Assembly: GCF_937903345.1 (NCBI RefSeq)
Contig: NZ_CALCZQ010000001.1
Span: 1-64,000 of the forward strand
Direction of reading: 5' to 3'
Source: an uncultured Emticicia sp.
GTDB lineage: Bacteria; Bacteroidota; Bacteroidia; Cytophagales; Spirosomataceae
Length of the DNA stretch: 64,000 nt
Made by a program: the position numbers and the translations under genes
The notes under the pieces: model-generated
What the model was told of the DNA's origin: nothing
The model's database searches: none
What the model saw: the letters and a program-made list of their open reading frames with translations, nothing else
In this document: positions 27,073 through 36,870 of the stretch, piece by piece
Position numbering within the stretch: the stretch's first letter is position 1
Layout of the letters: each line of letters begins with the position of its first letter

Positions 27073-27102
27073 TCAAATCTCCAAATTTTCATCTTTTCAA
27101 AT
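27073..27102. repeat. Degenerate 7-base tandem repeat
   Basis: TCAAATC / TCCAAAT / TTTCATC / TTTTCAAAT follow one another with a period of about seven bases in the mtaB-purL gap. The units are degenerate, so this is weaker than the tract at 24766. Confidence 0.4.
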
Positions 27103-27135
27103 TACTAATTTCTCGCATTCTTCATTAAATTGAAT

Positions 27136-27143
27136 TAATTTTG
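27136..27143 (+). promoter_or_regulatory. -7 box upstream of purL
   Basis: TAATTTTG fits TAnnTTTG, 32 bases before the purL ATG. Confidence 0.45.
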
Positions 27144-27175
27144 CGTTTTAAAAATTTCTACAAAATAGCAACAAA

Positions 27176-30100
27176 ATGATTCATTTCTTCGGAAGTCAAG
27201 AAACGGTATTTGCTCTACAAACGCAAGACAATCTTTCAAATGAAGACATCAAAAAACTCATTTGGCTTTTTAATAGTCGAATCGATGATAAATTCACTAT
27301 TACCAATAGCAGTGTTTCATCGTTACAAGCATATTTTGTTGGGCCTCGTGCGGCGATGATTACGCCTTGGAGTACGAATGCCGTGGAAATTACTCAAAAT
27401 ATGGGTATTTCAGGCATTATTCGTATTGAAGAATTTAAAGTAGTTGACGAAAACTTCAAAGCATTCGACCCAATGCTTTCGCAAAAATATACCGAACTCA
27501 ATCAATCTATTTATACAATTAACGTTCAACCCGAACCAATTTTAGAAATTGACGACATTGCGGCTTATAACAAACAAGAAGGTCTTTCGCTAAGTATAGA
27601 AGAAGTTGACTATTTGAATAATCTTTCTGTAAAATTAGAAAGATTATTAACCGATTCGGAAGTTTTTGGTTTCTCACAAGTAAATTCAGAACATTGTCGC
27701 CATAAAATTTTCAACGGAACCTTCATAATTGATGATGTTGTCAAAGAATCTTCACTTTTCAAATTAATTAAGAAAACTTCGGAAACAAACCCAAACGATA
27801 TAATTTCGGCTTATAAAGACAACGTTGCCTTTTTAAAAGGCCCAAAGGTTACACAATTTTCTCCTCTAAGTGCCGATAAACCAGATTATTATGCTGAAAA
27901 AGAGTTTGATTCAGTCATTTCACTAAAAGCAGAAACTCATAATTTCCCAACAACCGTTGAGCCTTTCAACGGAGCTGCAACAGGTTCTGGTGGTGAAATC
28001 CGTGACCGTCTAGCAGGAGGACAAGGTTCATTGCCTTTGGCGGGAACTGCAGTGTATATGACATCTTATTCTCGTTTGGAGAAAAATCGCCCTTGGGAAA
28101 AAGGTATGGATGAACGTCTGTGGTTGTACCAAACACCAATGGACATTTTGATAAAAGCCTCAAATGGTGCATCTGATTTCGGAAATAAATTTGGTCAGCC
28201 GCTTATTACTGGTTCGGTTTTGACTTTTGAACACGAAGAAGATGCACGAAAACTTGGTTTCGATAAAGTAATTATGATGGCGGGTGGAATTGGCTACGGA
28301 AAAGCCGAACAAGCGATCAAACAAAAACCAACAGTGGGTGATAAAGTTGTGATTTTGGGCGGTGAAAACTACCGAATCGGGATGGGTGGAGCGGCAGTTT
28401 CTTCGGCCGATACCGGTGCTTTTGGCTCTGGTATAGAATTGAATGCCATTCAACGTTCAAACCCTGAAATGCAAAAACGTGCCGCCAATGCCATTCGTGG
28501 TTTGGTTGAAAGTGACCATAATCCAATCGTTTCGATTCACGACCACGGTGCAGGTGGACACCTCAACTGTTTATCTGAATTGGTCGAAGAAACAGGTGGT
28601 TTGATAGATTTAGATAAATTACCAGTCGGCGACCCTACCCTTTCGGCCAAAGAAATCATCGGAAATGAGTCGCAAGAGCGTATGGGACTCGTAATTGGCG
28701 AAAAAGATTTAGGTATTTTAAAACGGATTGCCGACCGTGAACGTTCACCAATGTATGTTGTAGGTGATATTACAGGAAGTCATCGTTTTACCTTTGAATC
28801 AAAATCGACAGGAGCAAAACCAATGGATTTTGCAATTGAAGATATGTTTGGAAGTTCGCCCAAATTTATCATGGCTGACAAAACGACCGAAAGAAATTAT
28901 TCTGATTTATCCTATTCTACTGAAAACATAACTGCATATCTCAACCAAGTGCTTCAACTCGAAGCAGTTGCGTGTAAAGATTGGTTGACCAATAAAGTTG
29001 ACCGTTGCGTAGGTGGACGAGTTGCCAAGCAGCAATGTGCGGGGCCTTTACATCTGCCTTTGAACAACGTTGGTGTTATGGCTTTGGACTTTAAAGGAAT
29101 AGAAGGAATTGCCACGACAATTGGACACTCGCCTGTTTCAGCGTTGATTGATCCAGTTGCTGCTTCACGAACAGCCATAGCAGAATCGCTTTCAAATATT
29201 GTTTTTGCTCCTTTGAAAGATGGTTTAAAATCAGTTTCACTTTCAGCAAACTGGATGTGGGCCTGCAAAAACGAAGGCGAAGACGCACGTTTATACGAAG
29301 CTGTAAAAAGTTGTTCAGATTTTGCGATTGAACTCGGCATCAACATTCCAACGGGAAAAGATTCGCTTTCGATGAAGCAAAAATATCCAAACGCGGAAGT
29401 AATTGCTCCAGGAACAGTGATTATTTCGGCAGGCGGAAATTGCTCCGATGTTACAAAAGTGGTTGAGCCTGTATTGAAGCGAAACGGCGGAAATATTTAT
29501 TATTTAAACCTTTCACAAGATTCGTTTAAATTGGGTGGAAGCTCATTTGCACAGATTTTGAATAAAGTTGGAAGTGAAGTGCCGACAATCAGAGATGCTG
29601 AATATTTCAAAACTGCATTCAACGTTTTACAGGATTTAATCAAAGCAGATAAAATACAAGCAGGACACGATGTTGGTAGCGGAGGTTTGATTACAACTTT
29701 ACTAGAAATGTGTTTTGCCGATGTAAACCTTGCTGCTGAATATGACCTGACCTCATTAAACGAACATGATACTGTAAAAGTACTTTTTAACGAAAATATC
29801 GGTATAGTTTTCCAAGCTGATACAGAAGTTGAGACAATTTTCTCTCAAAATCATATTGAAATTTTCAATATCGGAAAAGCCATTGAGGGAAACACTATAA
29901 CTTTAAAAAACAACATAGATTCGTTTACATTTGCTGTTTCTGAATTGAGAGATACATGGTATAAAACCTCTTTTTTACTTGATTCAAGACAAACTAAAAA
30001 CGGTGTTTCGTTGGAAAGATACAATAATTATAAAAATCAACCATTGCAGTTTACATTCCCAACTCAATTTGATGGAAAAAAACCGGTAATTGATGCTAAC

Positions 30101-30856
30101 AAACCAAGACCAAAAGCAGCTATTATTCGTGAAAAAGGCAGTAATTCGGAGCGGGAAATGGCCAATGCAATGTATTTGGCAGGATTTGATGTAAAAGACG
30201 TTCACATGACTGACTTAATTTCTGGTCGTGAAACCCTCGAAGATATTCAATTTATTGGAGCAGTTGGTGGTTTTTCAAATTCAGATGTTTTAGGTTCGGC
30301 CAAAGGCTGGGCAGGTGCATTTTTATACAACGAAAAAGCCAATACCGCACTCAAAAAATTCTTCAAACGTGAAGATACACTTTCAGTTGGTATCTGTAAT
30401 GGTTGCCAGTTATTGATGGAATTGGAATTGATAAATCCTGAACACGAAATTCACGGCAAACTCCACCACAATAAATCTCATAAACACGAAAGTATTTTTA
30501 CTTCAGTGAAAGTGCAAAAAAATAACTCAGTGATGCTTTCGACACTCGAAGGTGCAACTTTGGGAGTTTGGGTTTCGCACGGTGAAGGGAGATTCAACCT
30601 TCCCTATTCAGAAGACCATTATAATATCGTAGCGAAATATGGCTATGCCGAATATCCTGCCAATCCTAATGATTCGGATTTTAATACTGCCATGATGTGT
30701 GATGCTACTGGTCGCCACTTGGTGATGATGCCTCACATTGAACGTTCGACATTTCCTTGGAATTGGGCAAATTATCCTGAACGAAATAATGATGAAATTT
30801 CGCCTTGGCTGGAAGCGTTTGTAAATGCACGTAGGTGGGTTGAGGCGGTGAAGTAA
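27176..30856 (+). CDS. purL: Phosphoribosylformylglycinamidine synthase, single-chain
   Basis: 1226 residues, the large fused type. It makes FGAM from FGAR, glutamine and ATP in purine synthesis. N-terminal linker region includes GFSQVNSEHCRHKIFNGTF; the synthetase halves show ETHNFPTTVEPFNGAATGSG and GRDVGSGG-like GHDVGSGGLITTLLEM; the C-terminal glutamine amidotransferase domain (from about 1035) has the nucleophile Cys in SVGICNGCQLLMELELI and the HGEGRF and PHIERSTFPWN segments for the His/Glu pair. Length is slightly below the E. coli enzyme (1295). Terminator follows at 30879-30917. Confidence 0.96.
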   Translation: MIHFFGSQETVFALQTQDNLSNEDIKKLIWLFNSRIDDKFTITNSSVSSLQAYFVGPRAAMITPWSTNAVEITQNMGISGIIRIEEFKVVDENFKAFDPMLSQKYTELNQSIYTINVQPEPILEIDDIAAYNKQEGLSLSIEEVDYLNNLSVKLERLLTDSEVFGFSQVNSEHCRHKIFNGTFIIDDVVKESSLFKLIKKTSETNPNDIISAYKDNVAFLKGPKVTQFSPLSADKPDYYAEKEFDSVISLKAETHNFPTTVEPFNGAATGSGGEIRDRLAGGQGSLPLAGTAVYMTSYSRLEKNRPWEKGMDERLWLYQTPMDILIKASNGASDFGNKFGQPLITGSVLTFEHEEDARKLGFDKVIMMAGGIGYGKAEQAIKQKPTVGDKVVILGGENYRIGMGGAAVSSADTGAFGSGIELNAIQRSNPEMQKRAANAIRGLVESDHNPIVSIHDHGAGGHLNCLSELVEETGGLIDLDKLPVGDPTLSAKEIIGNESQERMGLVIGEKDLGILKRIADRERSPMYVVGDITGSHRFTFESKSTGAKPMDFAIEDMFGSSPKFIMADKTTERNYSDLSYSTENITAYLNQVLQLEAVACKDWLTNKVDRCVGGRVAKQQCAGPLHLPLNNVGVMALDFKGIEGIATTIGHSPVSALIDPVAASRTAIAESLSNIVFAPLKDGLKSVSLSANWMWACKNEGEDARLYEAVKSCSDFAIELGINIPTGKDSLSMKQKYPNAEVIAPGTVIISAGGNCSDVTKVVEPVLKRNGGNIYYLNLSQDSFKLGGSSFAQILNKVGSEVPTIRDAEYFKTAFNVLQDLIKADKIQAGHDVGSGGLITTLLEMCFADVNLAAEYDLTSLNEHDTVKVLFNENIGIVFQADTEVETIFSQNHIEIFNIGKAIEGNTITLKNNIDSFTFAVSELRDTWYKTSFLLDSRQTKNGVSLERYNNYKNQPLQFTFPTQFDGKKPVIDANKPRPKAAIIREKGSNSEREMANAMYLAGFDVKDVHMTDLISGRETLEDIQFIGAVGGFSNSDVLGSAKGWAGAFLYNEKANTALKKFFKREDTLSVGICNGCQLLMELELINPEHEIHGKLHHNKSHKHESIFTSVKVQKNNSVMLSTLEGATLGVWVSHGEGRFNLPYSEDHYNIVAKYGYAEYPANPNDSDFNTAMMCDATGRHLVMMPHIERSTFPWNWANYPERNNDEISPWLEAFVNARRWVEAVK

Positions 30857-30878
30857 CTACACATTTTTTTGAGAGTCT

Positions 30879-30917
30879 AACGTCGGCAAGGATCATAACC
30901 TTACCGACGTTTTTTTT
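30879..30917 (+). terminator. Rho-independent terminator of purL
   Basis: AACGTCGGCAAGG (30879-30891) pairs with CCTTACCGACGTT (30899-30911) with one mismatch, loop of 7, followed directly by a run of T to 30917. Confidence 0.85.
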
Positions 30918-30952
30918 GATCTGCGAACTGGAAGTTTGCACCTCATTCATAA

Positions 30953-30984
30953 AACAAAAAACCCCACGAAATATCATGGGGCTT
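30953..30984 (-). terminator. Terminator of the type II glutamine synthetase gene
   Basis: On the minus strand CCCCA pairs with TGGGG (30977-30981 with 30962-30966) around a 10-base loop, extended by A-T pairs and followed by a T tract (the A run before 30962). It is 38 bases past the stop of the glutamine synthetase gene. Confidence 0.7.
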
Positions 30985-31021
30985 TGTGAACAAAATATTA
31001 TTCGAAAAAAAATCTTTATAA

Positions 31022-32053
31022 TTAAGCCGGTACTTTGGCTGTTTTCACAGTTTTGATTATTCTTGCTGCAACTTTATAAGGGTCGGCAGCAGAGTTTGGA
31101 CGACGGTCTTCCAACCATCCTTTCCAGCCTTTTTGTACAGCTGCAATTGGAATACGAATGGAAGCACCACGGTCAGAAACCCCATATGAGAATTTATCTA
31201 TTGATTGTGTTTCATGTTTTCCAGTCAAACGTAGGTGATTGTCAGCACCATAAACAGCGATATGTTCTTTAATAAATGGAGCAAATGCTTGACAAACTAC
31301 GTCATAATCCTCTTTTTTGCCAGAAGTTCTCAATAATGTATTTGAGAAATTAGCATGCATACCCGATCCATTCCAGTCTGTATCGCCTAATGGCTTACAG
31401 TGCCAATTGATAGCTACACCGTATTTTTCACCAATTTTTTCTAATAAATAACGGCCAATCCACATTTCATCACCCGCTTGTTTTGCTCCTTTGGCAAAAC
31501 CTTGGAATTCCCACTGGCCAGCGGCAACCTCAGCATTAATACCTTCAATGTTAAGCCCTGCTTGTAAACAGACTTCCAAGTGTTCTTCAACCATGTCACG
31601 ACCAAAGGCATTGGCTGCACCAACTGAACAATAGTATTGCCCTTGTGGAGCTGGATACCCAGTTGCAGGAAAACCTAATGGTTTATTAGTTTCAGGGTTC
31701 CACAAGAAATATTCTTGCTCAAAACCGAACCAGAAATCATTATCTTCATCATCAATGGTAGCACGACCATTGGACTCATGAGGCGTTCCATCAGCATTCA
31801 AAACTTCACACATTACCAAGAAACCCGCACCAATACGAGTTGGATCTGGACAAATGAATACTGGCTTCAATAAACAATCAGACGAACCTCCTTCTGCTTG
31901 TTGAGTTGATGAACCATCAAAAGACCACATATCGCAATCTTCTAATTTTCCACTAAAGTCTTTTTCAATTTTAGTCTTGCTACGAAGGCTTTGCGTTGGT
32001 TTATAACCATCAAGCCAAATGTATTCTAATTTTGCTACTGGAACATTTGCCAT
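31022..32053 (-). CDS. Glutamine synthetase type II (eukaryotic-like, beta-Grasp)
   Basis: 343 residues. Makes glutamine from glutamate, ammonia and ATP. The short length and the motifs KLEYIWLDG, LRSKTK, MWSFDGSSTQQAEG, NVEGINAEVAAGQWEFQ-like GINAEVAAGQWEFQGF, INWHCKPLGDTDWNGSGMHA and GASIRIPIAAVQKGWKGW are those of GSII, not of the 450-470-residue GSI. No GSI adenylylation site exists in this type. A separate type III enzyme is encoded at 34663, so the cell has at least two synthetases. Transcribed alone from a TATATTTG box 48 bases upstream. Confidence 0.94.
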   Translation of the reverse strand: MANVPVAKLEYIWLDGYKPTQSLRSKTKIEKDFSGKLEDCDMWSFDGSSTQQAEGGSSDCLLKPVFICPDPTRIGAGFLVMCEVLNADGTPHESNGRATIDDEDNDFWFGFEQEYFLWNPETNKPLGFPATGYPAPQGQYYCSVGAANAFGRDMVEEHLEVCLQAGLNIEGINAEVAAGQWEFQGFAKGAKQAGDEMWIGRYLLEKIGEKYGVAINWHCKPLGDTDWNGSGMHANFSNTLLRTSGKKEDYDVVCQAFAPFIKEHIAVYGADNHLRLTGKHETQSIDKFSYGVSDRGASIRIPIAAVQKGWKGWLEDRRPNSAADPYKVAARIIKTVKTAKVPA

Positions 32054-32617
32054 TGTTGTAATTTTTTAATGTATTGCGGTTATCATTCAAAGAATATGAT
32101 ACAAATATATAATACGAATACAATATATTATTCTTCAAAAGGCAATTATTTTAGTCGAATATTCTAAATTCTTTATAAAGTACAACTTTTTGTAGGATTT
32201 GTTTGGTTTTATCGTTTGTCTGAGGATTAGTATCAACCAAAAATACAAAGAACAAGAGTTTTTTTTGTACATACCTACTCTATTTCAAACCTAATTTTTG
32301 AATATTTAGAACTTTATTAAGAATTTACACTCAAATTCAAACCTGTTTTTGTGAAAGTTGTCTTTTTTAAATATTTGATTATTCATAGAATTTACACAAA
32401 TCAAAAACAATTTTTTATAAAACAAAAAGTCACAAGTTTTACAACCTATGACTTGGATATTGAGCTTCAATGCTATTTTTTATCAAAAATTACAAATTCT
32501 GTGTAACCAATCCAGGTTCCTTCCGACACCAAAATTGTCTTTCAAACCTCCAAAACCAAACTATCTCATAATAAAAAAAGCCATCTAAATTTCAACTTCC
32601 AACAGCTTCTAAAATTG
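32054..32617. other. 564-base intergenic gap without a recognisable gene
   Basis: Very AT-rich. I see only the promoter-like box for the glutamine synthetase at its left end (32102-32109, minus). No RNA gene, repeat or conserved small ORF was recognised in the remainder. Confidence 0.5.
32102..32109 (-). promoter_or_regulatory. -7 box upstream of glutamine synthetase II
   Basis: TATATTTG on the minus strand fits TAnnTTTG, 48 bases before the start at 32053. Confidence 0.45.
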
Positions 32618-34456
32618 TTACCTATCCAAATAATCTTGAAACATTCGCTGCATTAGTGCTTTACCGTAGTTTTGCTCTTTTGGAGAAACATTGCCCTTAT
32701 TTTGAATTATTTTTTGTCCAACATTATCAAAAACATATCCCTTTGACTGATTTATGAAGCCAAAACCATTATTAAATGCGAAAAATGCCCATGGTTTAAT
32801 ATTTGTATCAAATATATTTTTACTCCAATTATAGGCATAAGAATTCAAATTTACTTGACTAAGAATAGTAGAAGCTAAATCAATTTGAGAATAAACATTT
32901 TTAATTTCTATATCTTTTTTTTCTAATGCACCACCTAACCAAAGCATTGGAATCTTAAAATCATCAATTTTATTTCCTGTTTCAGGAATTCGATGGCCGT
33001 GGTCGGCAATGATAACAATTAGCGTATTATCCCACCATGTTTGTTTTTTTGCTTTGGCAATAAAATCACCAAATGACTCGTCAGCATAATACATGGCGTT
33101 CATAAACTTACTTTCTTCATCTTCGCCAACAAACTTGGTTATAATTGGCACTTCAAAAGGTTCATGACTACTTAAAGTCAATATAGTTGAAAAGAATGGC
33201 TGATTAATTTTAGAATGGTCATTCAAGAATTTTTGATAGACTGCTCCATCTTGAGCCCCCCATTTAGAGTTCCAATCTTTGGAATCAAAATCCTGTTTAC
33301 TTACTATTCGCTGAAAATCAGCCTCGTATAAGTAAGATTTTATGTTGGCAAATTCAGTTTCGCCACCATAATAAAACGCCGTTGAATAGGCATTTTCACC
33401 AAAATCTTTACTCAAAACTGGTAATTTTGAAGACTTATTGGGTTCGGTAATAATCGAAGCAGTCGGCTGGGCAGGATAACCACTTAAAATTGCGGGCAAA
33501 CCTTTATCGGTTCGGTCACCACTGGCATAAATATTTGAGAAATAAATCCCTTCTGACTTTAAAGCGTTGAATCGTGGCGTAACAGACTCGCCATTAATTA
33601 CTTTTTCAGTTGCTTTTTTTGTAAAACTTTCCCAAATAATAAAAATAATATTCGGCTTTTTAATATTTTTTCTCAAAACGTTTTGAGTTGTATTTGAAGT
33701 CGAATACAGTTCTTTAATAGTCTCAGATAAAGATTCCTTTGGTAAATAGGTAAATGGATTAACTTTATCATAAGTCCCATTAACGATTGAACTCATAAAA
33801 TTCCAAGGAGCATTAACTGCCGAGATATTTGCAAAATTATTCGTAGAGAAATAAACTGTACTTTGGTTCATTGGCGAAATACCCAAACTTCCCCTGATTG
33901 GCACAAATAAAGCTATCAAACAAATGACCGATATTGGAATAAATGGTAAATTTTCTAGATGATTCCAGTTGTCAATATTACGCGTTATGATACGATAAAC
34001 TATATAAGAAGCAATAATGAGCAAAATTATAAAACTAATAAAAAGCTGAAATAAAGGCGATGAACTTACTGAAGCCCAAGCCTCATGAGGAGATTTTAGA
34101 TAATAGAGTGGCGTAGCATCAAGACGATAGCCCCATGTATTAAATACTTGTAAATCGATTACAACAATAAGAGTAATAAAAAAAACCGCTACAAAGGTGT
34201 AGGAAAAAATCCAGTTTTCGAGGCGACTTTTTTTAATAAAATTCGATATACTAACCAATAAAAAAGGAATGACCGAGAGATAACCTGACATCGAAAAATC
34301 CATGCGTATTCCATTCCAGAAGATACCCCAAAACGTTTCAATCGTCAATAATTTAGTATCTTCTATATGATAACTCAAAAATATTACCCTTGCCGAAAGG
34401 AAGTATGTTACCCAAAAGCAAAAATAAATTAGCAGAAATTGTAAGCGTTCTTTCAT
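32618..34456 (-). CDS. LTA synthase family membrane phosphotransferase/sulfatase
   Basis: 612 residues. Five or so N-terminal membrane segments (to about residue 200) are followed by an extracytoplasmic alkaline-phosphatase/sulfatase-fold domain. Seen are the metal Glu in FIIWESFTKKA, the nucleophile Thr region ASGDRTDKGLPAILSGYPAQ, and the metal-site IIADHGHRIPETGNK. In Gram-positives the family polymerises glycerol phosphate; in Gram-negatives relatives transfer phosphoglycerol or phosphoethanolamine to envelope glycans or lipid A. The actual substrate here is unknown. Transcribed alone; TATATTTG box 28 bases upstream. Confidence 0.87.
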   Translation of the reverse strand: MKERLQFLLIYFCFWVTYFLSARVIFLSYHIEDTKLLTIETFWGIFWNGIRMDFSMSGYLSVIPFLLVSISNFIKKSRLENWIFSYTFVAVFFITLIVVIDLQVFNTWGYRLDATPLYYLKSPHEAWASVSSSPLFQLFISFIILLIIASYIVYRIITRNIDNWNHLENLPFIPISVICLIALFVPIRGSLGISPMNQSTVYFSTNNFANISAVNAPWNFMSSIVNGTYDKVNPFTYLPKESLSETIKELYSTSNTTQNVLRKNIKKPNIIFIIWESFTKKATEKVINGESVTPRFNALKSEGIYFSNIYASGDRTDKGLPAILSGYPAQPTASIITEPNKSSKLPVLSKDFGENAYSTAFYYGGETEFANIKSYLYEADFQRIVSKQDFDSKDWNSKWGAQDGAVYQKFLNDHSKINQPFFSTILTLSSHEPFEVPIITKFVGEDEESKFMNAMYYADESFGDFIAKAKKQTWWDNTLIVIIADHGHRIPETGNKIDDFKIPMLWLGGALEKKDIEIKNVYSQIDLASTILSQVNLNSYAYNWSKNIFDTNIKPWAFFAFNNGFGFINQSKGYVFDNVGQKIIQNKGNVSPKEQNYGKALMQRMFQDYLDR

Positions 34457-34484
34457 TAAATTGTTTGATTTGCTTAATTTAGCC

Positions 34485-34492
34485 CAAATATA
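34485..34492 (-). promoter_or_regulatory. -7 box upstream of LTA synthase-like gene
   Basis: TATATTTG on the minus strand fits TAnnTTTG, 28 bases before the start at 34456. Confidence 0.4.
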
Positions 34493-34662
34493 AGCTAAGA
34501 AATGATATTTAGAAATCAGAATATGCAGTTACGATTATAAAACATTGATTATCAAACTCTTTTAAGTTTTATTTTAAAACTTAATTCAATCAAATTTTCG
34601 TTTTTAAAATAAAAATAATCCAACGCTTAAGGCAATAATATTATTCGTAAACAATCAAAAAA

Positions 34663-36855
34663 ATGGCAAGATTAAGATTTAAAGCAGTTGAAGAAGCTCA
34701 AAATAGGGCTGCAACCAGAGTAGATATTCCAACTGGGAAAGTAACCGATTTTTACGGTTCTAATATTTTCAATGACGAAGTAATGCGAGCCATGCTTTCG
34801 CCAGAGGCCTACATGAAAGTTACGGTTGCCATTAAAAGTGGTGATAAAATTGACCGTGAAATTGCCGATGAAGTAGCGGCTGCCATGAAATCTTGGGCTG
34901 TTTCGAAAGGTGCAACTCATTATACACATTGGTTTCAACCATTAACAGGTGGTTCGGCCGAGAAACACGATGCTTTTTTTGATCTAAATTTAGACGGAAA
35001 AGCCGTTGAAAAATTCAAAGGAAGTGCCTTAACGCAACAAGAACCAGATGCTTCATCGTTTCCAAATGGAGGTATCAGAGCCACTTTTGAAGCCCGTGGC
35101 TACACAGCTTGGGACCCATCTTCGCCTGCATTTATCATGTATAACGAGGCTGGAACTGGCACGCTTTGTATTCCTTCTATATTCGTTTCTTATACGGGCG
35201 AACTTCTCGATTCAAAATCACCTTTATTAAAATCGATTCATGCACTCGATAAAGCTGCTACTGAAGTCGCAATTATATTCGACCGACACGTTGAGAAAGT
35301 TTCGGCAACTCTTGGGGTCGAACAAGAATATTTTTTGGTTGATAAATCATTGTTTAATGCACGACCTGATTTAATGATGTCGGGACGTACAGTTTTCGGA
35401 CATCCGCCTGCAAAAGGTCAGCAACTTGATGACCACTATTTCGGCTCAATTCCACCACGAGTAAACGCATTTATGGTGGATTTTGAATTTGAAGCTCTAA
35501 AACTCGGAATCCCAGTCCGCACTCGTCATAATGAGGTAGCACCAGCTCAATTTGAAGTTGCACCAACATTTGAAGAAGTAAATTTGGCTTGCGACCACAA
35601 TATTTTGTTAATGGATTTGATGCGAAAGATTGCCAGAAAACATAATTTCGAAGTACTCTTTCACGAAAAACCATTTGCTGGAATTAATGGAAGTGGAAAA
35701 CACAATAATTGGTCTTTGGGAACAGATACAGGTGTTAACTTATTAAGTCCAAGTACAAAACCGAAGGAAAGTTTGCGTTTTGTCACTTTTCTGGTAAATG
35801 TCATCAAAGCAGTCCATGATAATGCTGACCTACTCCGTGCAGGTATCGCCTCAGCTGGAAACGAACATCGTTTAGGGGCAAATGAAGCTCCACCAGCTAT
35901 TATATCTATATTTTTAGGTACTCAAATGACAAAAGTTTTAAACGATTTAGAAAATAAAGAAATTGTTTCTATCGAAAAAGGAGAAAACGCTTACATAAAA
36001 CTTGGTTTAAATAGAATTCCTTCAATTTTACTGGATAATACAGACCGTAATCGCACATCTCCATTTGCATTTACTGGCAATAAGTTTGAATATCGGGCAA
36101 TTGGTGGCTCAGCCAATTCTGCACAACCAATGATGATTTTGAACACAATTGTCGCTAATCAGCTAGAAAAATTCAGAACCGATTATGATGCCGAAATGAT
36201 TGATCACGAAGGAAAAAAAGAAGAGATAATCGTAAAAATTCTAAAAGGATATATCAAAGAAAGTAAAAAAATTCTATTTGAAGGCAATGGCTATGGTGAA
36301 GAATGGAAGGAAGAAGCAGCAAGTCGTGGATTATCAAATATCTCAAGTACCCCTGAAGCACTAAAAGCCTATTTAAATAAAGATTTTATTGAAACTTTTG
36401 AACGTTTGGGAGTTTTAACCGAAAGAGAGTTTCATGCAAGATATGAAATTGAATTAGAAAACTATATCAAAAAAATTCAAATTGAATCTCGTCTAATCGG
36501 AGATTTAGCGATGAATCACGTAGTATCAACTGCGGTAAAATACCAAGCTCGCCTAGTTCAAACTGCTAAGTCTTTAAAAGATATGGAGTTGATAATTGAG
36601 GCAGAACCAGTAATAAATATTATCAAAGAAATTTCCGAACGAGTAACAATCATTTCAAGATTGGTGCATGATATGACCGAAGCTCGTAAAAGAATCAACA
36701 ATATTGATGACATCGAAGAACATGCGAAACTTTATGGGAATGAGGTAAAAGGATTCTTTGAAGATATAAGGTATCATGTAGATAAACTTGAAATTTTGAT
36801 TGATGACGAAGATTGGCCATTAGTAAAATATAGAGAATTGTTATATATTAGATAA
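34663..36855 (+). CDS. glnN: Glutamine synthetase type III
   Basis: 730 residues, the typical length of the large GSIII of Bacteroidota and cyanobacteria. Recognisable segments: YTHWFQPLTGGSAEKHDAFF, GGIRATFEARGYTAWDPSSP, the catalytic core VEQEYFLVDKSLF, FEVLFHEKPFAGINGSGKHN, AGNEHRLGANEAPPAIIS and DRNRTSPFAFTGNKFEYRAI. The C-terminal 150 residues form the helical extension of the type. It is followed after only 15 bases by an esterase-like T9SS protein gene, an unexpected partner. Together with GSII and Amt it indicates elaborate ammonium assimilation. Confidence 0.96.
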   Translation: MARLRFKAVEEAQNRAATRVDIPTGKVTDFYGSNIFNDEVMRAMLSPEAYMKVTVAIKSGDKIDREIADEVAAAMKSWAVSKGATHYTHWFQPLTGGSAEKHDAFFDLNLDGKAVEKFKGSALTQQEPDASSFPNGGIRATFEARGYTAWDPSSPAFIMYNEAGTGTLCIPSIFVSYTGELLDSKSPLLKSIHALDKAATEVAIIFDRHVEKVSATLGVEQEYFLVDKSLFNARPDLMMSGRTVFGHPPAKGQQLDDHYFGSIPPRVNAFMVDFEFEALKLGIPVRTRHNEVAPAQFEVAPTFEEVNLACDHNILLMDLMRKIARKHNFEVLFHEKPFAGINGSGKHNNWSLGTDTGVNLLSPSTKPKESLRFVTFLVNVIKAVHDNADLLRAGIASAGNEHRLGANEAPPAIISIFLGTQMTKVLNDLENKEIVSIEKGENAYIKLGLNRIPSILLDNTDRNRTSPFAFTGNKFEYRAIGGSANSAQPMMILNTIVANQLEKFRTDYDAEMIDHEGKKEEIIVKILKGYIKESKKILFEGNGYGEEWKEEAASRGLSNISSTPEALKAYLNKDFIETFERLGVLTEREFHARYEIELENYIKKIQIESRLIGDLAMNHVVSTAVKYQARLVQTAKSLKDMELIIEAEPVINIIKEISERVTIISRLVHDMTEARKRINNIDDIEEHAKLYGNEVKGFFEDIRYHVDKLEILIDDEDWPLVKYRELLYIR

Positions 36856-36870
36856 TAATTCCCAAAGTAA

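Noticed and set aside
32054..32617. A missed gene in the long gap
   Set aside because: All frames are short and AT-driven; none begins with a credible start and conserved-looking protein.
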